Positions 33,068 through 40,995 of a stretch of DNA of 64,000 nucleotides are shown piece by piece. Under the pieces are notes generated by a model. The model did not search any database. It was not told the origin of the DNA and saw nothing but the letters and a program-made list of their open reading frames with translations. Origin of the DNA: Blastococcus sp. TML/M2B (lineage in GTDB: Bacteria > Actinomycetota > Actinomycetes > Mycobacteriales > Geodermatophilaceae); NCBI RefSeq assembly GCF_016612865.1, contig NZ_JAENZZ010000002.1, forward strand, positions 248,001 through 312,000. The letters are read 5' to 3'. How positions within the stretch are numbered: the stretch's first letter is position 1; every line of letters starts with the position of its first letter. The position numbers and the translations under genes are program-made.

Positions 33068-33520
33068 GTGCGACCCGACCCGGGGCTGCTGCTCCCGCGA
33101 CGGGCCGACGAGTACCGGGGCACCCGGTGGGCGATCGGCGTCCTGGTGCTCTACGCCGTCCTCGCGACGGCCCGCAGCCTCGTGCACGTGCTCGCCCCCG
33201 ACAGCGGCGCCGGGTCGATCGCCACGATCGACACCGGCGCCGCCGGCGGGGACAACGCGGTCGCGCTGCTCGGGCAGTGGGGCGGCGCGCAGCTGGTGCT
33301 GGCGCTGCTGGTCTGGGTCGTGCTGGCGCGGTACCGCGGGCTGGTGCCGCTGGTGCTGGCCGCCGTGCTGCTGGAGGCGCTGCTGCGGCTGCTCGTCGGC
33401 AGGCTCAAGCCCCTGGAGACGCTCGGCACCCCGCCCGGCGCCCCCGGCACCTGGGTGCTCCTCGTCGTCGCCGCCGCGGCGCTGGTCGCCTCCCTGGTGC
33501 CGCGGGAGCCCGCCGGCTGA
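33068..33520 (+). CDS. Small integral membrane protein, unknown function
   Basis: A 150-residue protein with about four hydrophobic segments (WAIGVLVLYAVLATARS, AQLVLALLVWVVLA, LVPLVLAAVLLEALL, WVLLVVAAAALVASLV). It has no recognisable domain signature. The GTG is preceded by GGAGGA. It is the last gene of the 28.5-33.5 kb run, 14 nt after the aldehyde dehydrogenase, and its stop codon directly abuts the stop of the convergent MFS gene. Confidence 0.7.
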   Translation: MRPDPGLLLPRRADEYRGTRWAIGVLVLYAVLATARSLVHVLAPDSGAGSIATIDTGAAGGDNAVALLGQWGGAQLVLALLVWVVLARYRGLVPLVLAAVLLEALLRLLVGRLKPLETLGTPPGAPGTWVLLVVAAAALVASLVPREPAG

Positions 33521-34915
33521 TCAGGCCTTCGCGTGCCCGTCGCGGATGAGCAGCGCGAACGGCACGCTGATGAACGCGCAGGTCGCGGTCAGCAGGTAGA
33601 CGACGGCGAACGGGCCGGCGGTCGTGGCATCCCCCGCCAGCGCGGTGAACAGCCCGATGCCGACGACGGCGCCGATCTGGTTCGACGTCTGCTGCAGCGA
33701 GGTGGCCAGCCCGAAGTCCCGCTCGTCCACCGCGTGCCCCATCGCCGAGACCAGCCCTGGCTGCGCGTGCCCGAAGGCCCAGCCGGACAGCGGCAGCGCC
33801 AGGGAGATCGCGACCACCGAGGTGGTGAGCGCCCCCACGGTCATCGACGCCATCACCAGGCCCAGCCCGGCGGCCGCGACCACCACCATCCGCCGCTCGC
33901 CGAAGCGCTGGCCCCAGCGCGAGGCGGTCGGCGCCGCGCCCACGATGAAGACCGCACGCGGCACGCTCAGCAGCGAGGTGAGGCCCGCCGACAGGCCCAT
34001 CACCGACTGCATGAGCAGCGGCGTGAGCACGAAGTTGCCCATCCACCCCGCGCCCAGGAAGAAGCTCGCGGCGGTCACCACGCGGGTGTTGCGGGAGGAG
34101 AGCACCCGCAGCGGCAGCAGCGGCGCCGACGACCGCCGCTCGATCCGGACCAGGGCCCAGACGGCGAACGGCACGACGACCAGGCAGCCGATCGGCACCG
34201 GCGACAGGCCCCACACGCCCAGCCGGTTGACCCCGAAGGTGAGCGCGAGGGTCGCCACCGCCAGGGCCAGCGCCCCGGGCAGGTCCAGCGGGATGCGCTC
34301 CCGCCCGCGCGGGTCGGAGGGCAGCACGGGGATCGCCGCCACCAGCGCCCCGACGCAGACGGCCGCCTGGACGACGAAGATGACCCGCCACCCGACGAGG
34401 TCCACCAGCGGGCCGCCGATGACCACGCCGACCACCGCCGCGCCGGCCAGCACGGCCGAGGCCAGCGAGGAGACCCGCACCCGCTGGTGCGGCGGGTGGG
34501 CGCGGAAGAGCATGGCGAACGAGCTCGGGATGGTGGCGGCCGAGCCGAGCTGGGAGATGGTGCGCGCGGCGATCAGGCTGCCCGCGTCCCACGCCAGCGC
34601 CGTGGCTATGCCGAACACGACCGCCACGGTCATCCCGGTGAGGAACAGCCGCCGGTGGCCGCGCAGGTCGCCGAGCCGGCCCAGCACCGGGGTGCTGACG
34701 GCGGCGGCCAGCAGCGGCGCCGTCGTCACCCACAGGACGGTCGAGGGCGAGGAGCCCAGGTCCAGCGCGATCGGCTGGACGGCGATCGTGAGGATCGTCG
34801 CCGGGAACGTCGTCGCGAACATGCCGGCCAGGCAGGCCAGCAGGATCCAGCGCCGCCGCCGCGGATCGGGGACGTCGGCGCCGCCCGGGTCGGCGGAGGT
34901 CGGCCCGTCGCTCAC
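33521..34915 (-). CDS. MFS transporter (DHA2-like)
   Basis: A 464-residue major facilitator with about 13-14 TM segments. Features are FATTFPATILTIAVQPIA in TM1, VLGRLGDLRGHRRLFLTGM as motif A, VVGVVIGGPLVDLVGWRVIF as motif C, and a central hydrophilic stretch PLDLPGALAL typical of the 14-TM drug-exporter layout. Substrate unknown. It is separated from the upstream OYE gene by 73 nt on the same strand, so it could export a product or substrate of that reductase. Confidence 0.87.
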   Translation of the reverse strand: MSDGPTSADPGGADVPDPRRRRWILLACLAGMFATTFPATILTIAVQPIALDLGSSPSTVLWVTTAPLLAAAVSTPVLGRLGDLRGHRRLFLTGMTVAVVFGIATALAWDAGSLIAARTISQLGSAATIPSSFAMLFRAHPPHQRVRVSSLASAVLAGAAVVGVVIGGPLVDLVGWRVIFVVQAAVCVGALVAAIPVLPSDPRGRERIPLDLPGALALAVATLALTFGVNRLGVWGLSPVPIGCLVVVPFAVWALVRIERRSSAPLLPLRVLSSRNTRVVTAASFFLGAGWMGNFVLTPLLMQSVMGLSAGLTSLLSVPRAVFIVGAAPTASRWGQRFGERRMVVVAAAGLGLVMASMTVGALTTSVVAISLALPLSGWAFGHAQPGLVSAMGHAVDERDFGLATSLQQTSNQIGAVVGIGLFTALAGDATTAGPFAVVYLLTATCAFISVPFALLIRDGHAKA

Positions 34916-34988
34916 CGCTCCTCCGCCCTTCCCCTCGGTCGTGCCGGCCGCCTCCCGCGACCCGGATCGGCGCCCGCGCGCCGGTGCG

Positions 34989-36066
34989 TCAGGACGCCTC
35001 GGTGACGAACCCCCGCCAGTTGCGCATGTACTCGACGAACACCGGCGACAGCCCCTCGTCCGCCAGGTGCGCCGGGCTCACCGGGGTGCGCGTGGCGAAG
35101 GAGCCGTCGGCCCGGACCCGCTCGGGGAAGTCGTGGTGCAGGATCGACGCCCGCCCGACCATCACGAAGTCCGCGCCCCGGTCGAGGGCCTCGGTGACCT
35201 GCTGCCCGCTGCGCACCTTGCCGGCCACGCCGAGGCGGGTGGTGCCGCGGTCGAGGTCGGTGAACCAGTCCATCAGCGGGCGGTCCTGGAAGCCCTCCTC
35301 CTCCGGCTGCTTGGCGACGTCCCAGAGGGACAGGTCCAGGTAGTCGACGGCGTCGGAGAGGAGCAGCTCGGCGGCGACCTCGCGCACCTCGCCCAGGCGC
35401 AGCCCGAACCGCTCCGGGGAGATCCGGACGCCGACCTGGAAGTCCGGCCCGCAGCGCTCGCGCACGGCGCGGACCACCTCGAACAGCAGGCGGGCGCGGT
35501 TCTCCAGCCGAGCCGCCGTAGCCGTCGGTGCGCCGGTTCTCCTCCGGGGAGAGGAACTGGGCCAGGACGTAGCCGTGGGCGCCGTGCACCTCGATGCCGT
35601 GGAACCCGGCGCGCTCGGCCCGCTGGGCCCCCGCGGCGAAGTCCTCGACCAGCTGCGCGACCTCGTCGCCGGTCATCGCCCGCGCGCCGGACTTCTCGTG
35701 GTCCGAGGGGCCGACCGGCCGGCCGACCAGGTCCCGCGGCGACCGGTTGCCGGCGTGGTGGAGCTGCAACGAGGCCAGGGAGCCCTCGTCCTTGAGTGCG
35801 GTCGCCAGCCGGGTCAGGCCGGGCAGGTGGTCGTCGGAGAAGACGCCGAGCTGCCCCGGGAAGCCCTGGCCGCCGGCCTGGACGTGCGCAGCGGCGGTCA
35901 TCGTCAGCCCGTGCCCGCCGCGCGCCCGCATCGACAGCCAGTGCAGCTCCTCGTCGGAGAGCCGTCCGTCGGGGTGGCTCTGCGTGTTGGTGAGCGGGGC
36001 CAGCCACACCCGGTTGGGAGCGGCCGGGCCGTGGGCCAGCGTCAGGGGCGCGAAGAGGTCGGACAC
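34989..36066 (-). CDS. NADH:flavin oxidoreductase, Old Yellow Enzyme family (1-nt frameshift)
   Basis: About 358 residues after removing one extra base at about 35508. FAPLTLAHG and VWLAPLTNTQS form the N-terminal barrel, LQLHHAGNRS and GFHGIEVHGAHGYVLAQFLSP carry the flavin and substrate His residues, and the restored YGGSLENRARLLFEV is the OYE hallmark. ADFVMVGRASILHHDFP binds the FMN phosphate. It reduces activated C=C bonds or unlocks a dienoyl-CoA. No C-terminal 4Fe-4S/FAD half as in 2,4-dienoyl-CoA reductase is present. The GTG at 36066 gives the usual short N-terminus. Confidence 0.87.
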
Positions 36067-36241
36067 CCGCGCGAGGCTACCGGGGGTGTGCGGTCGGTCA
36101 CCTGGCCGCCCTGGGTGGCGGGGGCCGCGCGTCGGGCAGGGCTCACGTCCGGGCTGGAGGGCCCTGGCGTCCGGGGCCGGGCAGGCGGACGATCGAGGGG
36201 CGGTACCCACGACGGCACCCCTCCGGAGGAGGAGGAACACC

Positions 36242-36583
36242 ATGTCGGCTCTGGAATTCGGCAGGCCCGCGGCGCACGGCCGCGAACGCACCGGGACGAC
36301 CTCGGAGATGTCGGAGGTCGAGAAGCTCGCCTGCGAGCGCGAGGCCCGGCACGACGTCCTCGCCCGCCACGGCCTCCCGTCCGCGGCGCCGGTCCAGGAG
36401 TACCTGATGCACGTCCGGTCGACCGGTGGTGAGCGTCCGTCGAGGGAGACCTCGACCGCGCCCCGCCGCCGACCGCGCAGAGGGCGGGACAAGGCCGACG
36501 CCGACGCCCTCAAGGGCCTGCGCAGCTGGATGCGCTGGGGTGAGGACGGCGGCCCCGACCGGCCGGTCATCCCGTTCAGCTGA
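36242..36583 (+). CDS. Hypothetical protein
   Basis: A 113-residue polar protein with no TM segment or known motif. It is rich in Arg and Glu: EVEKLACEREARHDVLARHG suggests a helix, and a basic PRRRPRRGRDK linker leads to LRSWMRWGEDGG and a hydrophobic end. A strong GGAGGAGGAGGA element precedes the ATG, which supports real translation. It lies 65 nt upstream of the diguanylate cyclase on the same strand and may be cotranscribed. No function can be assigned. Confidence 0.65.
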   Translation: MSALEFGRPAAHGRERTGTTSEMSEVEKLACEREARHDVLARHGLPSAAPVQEYLMHVRSTGGERPSRETSTAPRRRPRRGRDKADADALKGLRSWMRWGEDGGPDRPVIPFS

Positions 36584-36647
36584 CCCCTTCGGGGGGACGC
36601 GCACCCGCGCGCTCAGGTTCGCCGCCGGTCCTGCCGAAGGTGGAGGC

Positions 36648-38250
36648 ATGTTCTCGCTCTCCGTCGTCGACGCAGGGCTTCCGGACCCGGGCGACGACCC
36701 GCTCCGGCGGCTGACCGCCCAGGTTGCCGAGCTGGAGGCCCTCTCGCGCTTCACCGTCGAGGGCATCGCCGAGCGGGCCGAGCGGGTCGCGGCCGAGGCC
36801 GAGGGGCCGGAGCTGACCGAGGTGCGGCTGCGCGCCCGGCTCGTCGGCGCGGACATGGCGCGGTGCCGGGGCGAGCACGCCGAGGCCGGCCGGAGCGCTC
36901 AGGCGATCAGCCGCTGGGCGGTCGAGAACGAACGGCCCTTCCTCCGGGCGCGCAGCGCCTACGTGCTCGCCTCGATCTTCCAGGAGCTGGGCGACTCCGC
37001 CACCGCGCTGGAGCACGCGATCGAGGCCGTCGACCTGCTCGACGACGACGCGCCCGCCGAGCTGCGCATCGACCACTCCCTGCGGCTGGCCGACACCCTG
37101 GGGCAGCACGGGGACGCCTCGGCCTCCCTCCGCTACGCCGACGTGCTCGCGTTGACCCACGAGCGCGGTGACGCCCGGCGCGAGCTGGTGGTCCTCAACA
37201 ACTGGGCCTACATCGAGACGCTGCTGGGCCGCTTCGACGAGGCCCTGCCCATCGCGCAGCAGCTGGAGGCGCGCTCGGCCGACTTCGGCGAGACCCTCGG
37301 CGTCGGCCGGCTGGACACGCTCGGCCGTGTGCTCATCGGCCTGGGCCGGCTGGAGGACGCCGAGGCGGTGCTGCTGCCGGGGCTGGCACCCGAGCTGCTG
37401 GACAGCTCCACCGACGGGGACGCCGGGGCGGACTTCCTGCTGACCCTCGCCGAGGTGCGGCGCCGGCTCGGCGATCTGCACGGGGCGCGGCAGGTCCTGG
37501 ACGACTGCTGTGGCGCGGTGCGAGCGGCACGGCCTGACCGCCATCCGGGTCCGCGCCCGGCAGGAGCAGGCCGAGCTGCACGCCGCCCAGGGCGACCACC
37601 GGGCTGCCTTCACCGAGCACAAGCTCTTCCACGAGCAGCTGGTGGAGCTGCAGTCGGCCCAGCGGGACGCGCGCGCCCGGGCGGTCCAGGCCATGTACGA
37701 GACGAGCGAGGCCCGCCGGCAGTCCCGCCGCTACCGGGAGCTGTCGCTGCGCGACCCGCTGACCGGGCTGTACAACCGCCGGCACATCGACGAGCAGCTG
37801 ATCCGCCTGCTCGGTCCCGGGGGGCTGCCCGCGGCCTCGGCGAGCGTGGCGCTGGTCGACCTCGATCACTTCAAGCGGGTCAACGACACGTTCGGCCACG
37901 ACGTCGGCGACGCCGTGCTGCGCCGGGTGGCCGGACTGCTCCAGGCGGCCGTGCCCGCCGACGGCGCCCGGGCCCTGGGCGGGTCCTTCGCCGCCCGGAT
38001 GGGCGGCGAGGAGTTCCTCCTCGTCCTGGTCGACACCGCACCCCCGGACGCCGCCGCCCTGGCCGAGGAGCTGCGGACGGCGATCGCCGGGCACGCGTGG
38101 GAGGACCTCACCGGCGCGGTGCCGGTCACCGCCAGCATCGGCGTCACAGGAGCTGCCGACGAGACCCCGGCGGCGCTGCTCGGACGCGCCGACGCGCTGC
38201 TCTACCGCGCCAAGGCGCAGGGGCGCGACCGCGTCGTCACCGACGCCTGA
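36648..38250 (+). CDS. GGDEF diguanylate cyclase with TPR-like N-terminus (1-nt frameshift)
   Basis: About 533 residues after removing one extra base at about 37509-37510. Residues 1-330 are helical, with TPR-like repeats (YVLASIFQELGDSATALEHA; NWAYIETLLGRFDEALPIA). The second frame ends with a GGDEF domain: RDPLTGLYNRRHIDE, LVDLDHFKRVNDTFGHDVGD and the active GGEEF. No RxxD inhibitory site is found five residues before it. It should make c-di-GMP, with TPRs sensing a partner. No TM segment is visible, so it is soluble. GGTGGAGG precedes the ATG. Confidence 0.87.
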
Positions 38251-38366
38251 CCGCTCGACCCGGTCCGCCGTCGGGGCGATCTCCCCGTCTGGACAGGCGG
38301 CTTCCCGCTGCCGGACCTAGCGTGGCCGACGCCGCGCCGTCCGCCCACGGGGAGAGTTCCATCAAC

Positions 38367-39824
38367 GTGTCCGAGGAAGAGACCCCCGGCCCGTCCACCG
38401 GCACCGCGACCGCGGCCCCGCCCGGCGGGACCACGACGACGGACGACGGCGGGAGCCTGACCGGCGCCGTCGTCATCGTGGCGCTGGTGTCGGCGATCTC
38501 CGGCCTGCTCTACGGCTACGACACCGGGATCATCTCCGGCGCGCTGCTGCAGATCAGCGACGAGTTCGACATCGGCAGCGGCTGGGAGCAGGTCATCGCG
38601 GCCTCGATCCTGGCCGGCGCGGTGATCGGGGCGCTGACCTGCAGCCGGCTCAGCCAGGCGCGCGGCCGCCGCACGACGCTGCTGATCGTCGCCGGCATCT
38701 TCGTCCTCGGCTCCCTGGGCGCCTCGCTGGCACCGAACCCGATCACGCTGTCGCTGGCCCGCGTGGTGCTGGGCTTCGCCGTCGGCGGTGCCACGCAGAC
38801 CGCGCCGGTCTACGTCGCCGAGCTGGCCCCGAGCCGGTACCGGGGCCGGCTGGTGCTGTTCTTCCAGATCGCCATCGGCGTCGGCATCCTCATCGCCACG
38901 ATCGTCGGCGCCACCGAGAGCGTCGACTGGCGGGTGTCGATCGGCGCGGCCGTCGTCCCGAGCGCGCTCATGCTGCTGCTGATGCTGCGGCTGCCGGACT
39001 CTCCGCGCTGGGCTGGTCAAGAACGGTCAGGAGGACCGCGCCCGCGAGGCCCTCGAGCGGGTCCGCCCGTCCGGCAGCGACGTCTCCGCCGAGCTGCAGG
39101 AGATCGACGAGCTGGTCGAGGAGGAGCGCTCCGCGGAGACCAGCGGCTGGCGCGGCCTGCGCGAGGCCTGGGTGCGCCCGGCGCTGGTCGTGGGGTGCGG
39201 GCTGGCGATCTTCACCCAGCTGTCCGGGATCGAGATGATCGTCTACTACTCGCCGACGATCCTCACGGACAACGGCTTCTCCGACTCCGCGGCCCTCCGG
39301 GTGTCGGTCGCCCTGGGCGCGACCTACCTGGTCACCCAGCTCGTCGGGCTGGCGATCATCGACCGCGTGGGCCGCCGCCGGCTGACGCTGCTCACCCTCC
39401 CCGGGGCCGCGCTCGCGCTGATCGTGCTGGGCACCTTCTTCGTCACCGGCAACGACGGCGAGGCCCAGGTCCCGTACATCATCGCGACGCTGATCGCCTT
39501 CATGGCCTTCACCGCCGGCGGCATCCAGCTCATGGGCTGGCTGACCGGCTCGGAGATCTACCCGCTGGCCACCCGGGAGGCCGGCGCGGCCGCGCAGTCC
39601 GCGTCGCTGTGGGGGACCAACCTGCTCATCACGCTGACCCTGCTAACATCATCGACACGATCGGCACCGGCCAGACCTTCTGGCTGTACGCGGCGTTCAA
39701 CATCGCCGGGTTCGTCTTCCTGTACCGGCGGATGCCCGAGCTCAGCGGCCGCAGCCTGGAGAAGATCGAGAAGCGGCTCTCGGAGGGCCGCTTCTCCCCC
39801 GCCGACTTCGCCGGCTCCCGGTAG
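38367..39824 (+). CDS. Sugar porter family MFS transporter (two frameshifts)
   Basis: A 12-TM sugar:H+ symporter. It reads GLLYGYDTGIISGALLQI (TM1), ARGRRTTLLIVAGIFVLGS, APVYVAELAPSRYRGRLV (PESPR/ R-x-G-R motif area), then the restored DSPRWLVKNG, and FTQLSGIEMIVYYSPTIL. An extra base near 39011 and a missing base near 39643-39645 break it; the end reads DTIGTGQTFWLYAAFNIAGF and SLEKIEKRLSEG. About 485 residues when repaired. It imports a hexose, pentose or polyol. The second break does not follow the 500-nt pattern and could be a real mutation. Confidence 0.82.
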   Translation: MSEEETPGPSTGTATAAPPGGTTTTDDGGSLTGAVVIVALVSAISGLLYGYDTGIISGALLQISDEFDIGSGWEQVIAASILAGAVIGALTCSRLSQARGRRTTLLIVAGIFVLGSLGASLAPNPITLSLARVVLGFAVGGATQTAPVYVAELAPSRYRGRLVLFFQIAIGVGILIATIVGATESVDWRVSIGAAVVPSALMLLLMLRLPDSPRWAGQERSGGPRPRGPRAGPPVRQRRLRRAAGDRRAGRGGALRGDQRLARPARGLGAPGAGRGVRAGDLHPAVRDRDDRLLLADDPHGQRLLRLRGPPGVGRPGRDLPGHPARRAGDHRPRGPPPADAAHPPRGRARADRAGHLLRHRQRRRGPGPVHHRDADRLHGLHRRRHPAHGLADRLGDLPAGHPGGRRGRAVRVAVGDQPAHHADPANIIDTIGTGQTFWLYAAFNIAGFVFLYRRMPELSGRSLEKIEKRLSEGRFSPADFAGSR

Positions 39825-39876
39825 CCCCGCGCGCGGCGGACCGCACCGGAGGACGTGGGCCTGCCACGATCCGGGC

Positions 39877-40269
39877 ATGCCCACGCTCTCCGGCGTCTCG
39901 CACGTCGCCCTCACCGTCCGGGACATGGACGCCAGCGCCGCCTGGTACCAGCGCGTCCTCGGCCTCCAGGAGCTGCGCCGCTACGGCGCCGAGGACGCCG
40001 GCTCGCCCCGGGTCCTGCTGCTCGAGCCGTCCAGCTTCGTCGTGCTCGGCCTGTGCCAGCCCGCCGAGGGCTCGGGCGACGAGTTCGACTTCCGCCGCAC
40101 CGGGCTGGACCACCTCGCGTTCAAGGTCTCCGACGAGGCCGAGCTCGACCGCTGGATCGCCCACCTCGACGAGCTCGGGGTGCCGCACTCCCCCGTCCGC
40201 GTGCTCGACCTCGGCCGGTTCGTCTCCTTCGAGGACCCCGACGGCATCCAGTTCGAGCTCTGGCTCTGA
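39877..40269 (+). CDS. VOC family protein
   Basis: A 130-residue protein: GVSHVALTVRDMDASAAWYQ is the first module with its His ligand, GLDHLAFKVSDEAELDRWIA is the second, and SFEDPDGIQFELWL closes with the Glu ligand. All expected metal ligands (His, His, Glu) are in place, making it the most enzyme-like of the three VOC proteins here; a glyoxalase I-like or dioxygenase function is possible. The ATG at 39877 gives a frame of 131 codons. It stands alone between the sugar porter and a HAD-type gene. Confidence 0.85.
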   Translation: MPTLSGVSHVALTVRDMDASAAWYQRVLGLQELRRYGAEDAGSPRVLLLEPSSFVVLGLCQPAEGSGDEFDFRRTGLDHLAFKVSDEAELDRWIAHLDELGVPHSPVRVLDLGRFVSFEDPDGIQFELWL

Positions 40270-40351
40270 CCGCGGGGCGCCGTCCCCCGGTCGGGGTAGC
40301 GGCGCACCGGGGGCCGTGCAGCCGACCGCACCGCGTGCCGACGAGCACCGG

Positions 40352-40939
40352 GTGAGCACCCGTCGGTTCGTCCTCGGCCTCGACCTCGACGGCGTCTGCG
40401 CCGACTACACCGGGGGCTTCCGGGCGTTCGTGGCCGGGGAGCGCGGCGTGGACCCCGCGACGCTGCCCGACCCGGTCGACTGGGACTGGACGCGGTGCGG
40501 CTGGGGCATCGCCACCCGCGCCGAGTACCTCGACCTGCACGGCCGCGCCGTCGCGGCCGGGCTGTTCCGCGACCTCGCGCCGCTGCCCGGGGTGTCGGAG
40601 CAGCTGTGGCGCCTGTCGGAGGCCGGCGTGCGCATCCGGGTCATCACCCACCGGCTGGTCGTCAGCGGGGGTCACGGCGCGGCCGCGGCGGACACCGTCA
40701 CCTGGCTCGAGCGGCACCGCATCCCGTTCTGGGACCTGTGCTTGATGGCCGACAAGCCGGAGGTCGGCGCCGACCTGTACCTCGACGACAGCCCGGCGAA
40801 CCTGACCGCCTTCGCGGCCGCCGGGCGCGCCGCGCTGGTGTTCGACCAGCCCTACAACCGCGCCGTGCCCGGCCCGCGGGTCGCGGACTGGCCGGCGGCC
40901 GCGGACGCCGTGCTGGCCGCGCTCCCCCCGGCCGGCTGA
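40352..40939 (+). CDS. 5'(3')-deoxyribonucleotidase-like HAD phosphatase
   Basis: A 195-residue haloacid-dehalogenase-fold protein. Motif I is GLDLDGVCADYTGGF (nucleophile Asp and acid Asp), motif II is RVITHRLV, and motif III/IV is ADLYLDDSPANL. These match the NT5C-type deoxyribonucleotidase group, which removes the 5' phosphate of (deoxy)nucleotides. The Cys-rich CGWG/WDWTRCG insert is a cap element. A GTG at 40352 gives the shortest good start; a GTG at 40316 in the same frame is possible. The tripartite PAP2 gene follows after 56 nt. Confidence 0.8.
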   Translation: MSTRRFVLGLDLDGVCADYTGGFRAFVAGERGVDPATLPDPVDWDWTRCGWGIATRAEYLDLHGRAVAAGLFRDLAPLPGVSEQLWRLSEAGVRIRVITHRLVVSGGHGAAAADTVTWLERHRIPFWDLCLMADKPEVGADLYLDDSPANLTAFAAAGRAALVFDQPYNRAVPGPRVADWPAAADAVLAALPPAG

Positions 40940-40995
40940 GGCGCGGGGGACGGAAGACCCTGCTGGCCCGGCCCCCGACGCGGTGCACTCTCCTG

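Noticed and set aside
37500..37520. Programmed ribosomal frameshifting in the GGDEF gene and others
   Set aside because: No slippery heptamer or downstream pseudoknot is seen, and the breaks in many unrelated genes share a 500-nt spacing. Artefact explains them better.
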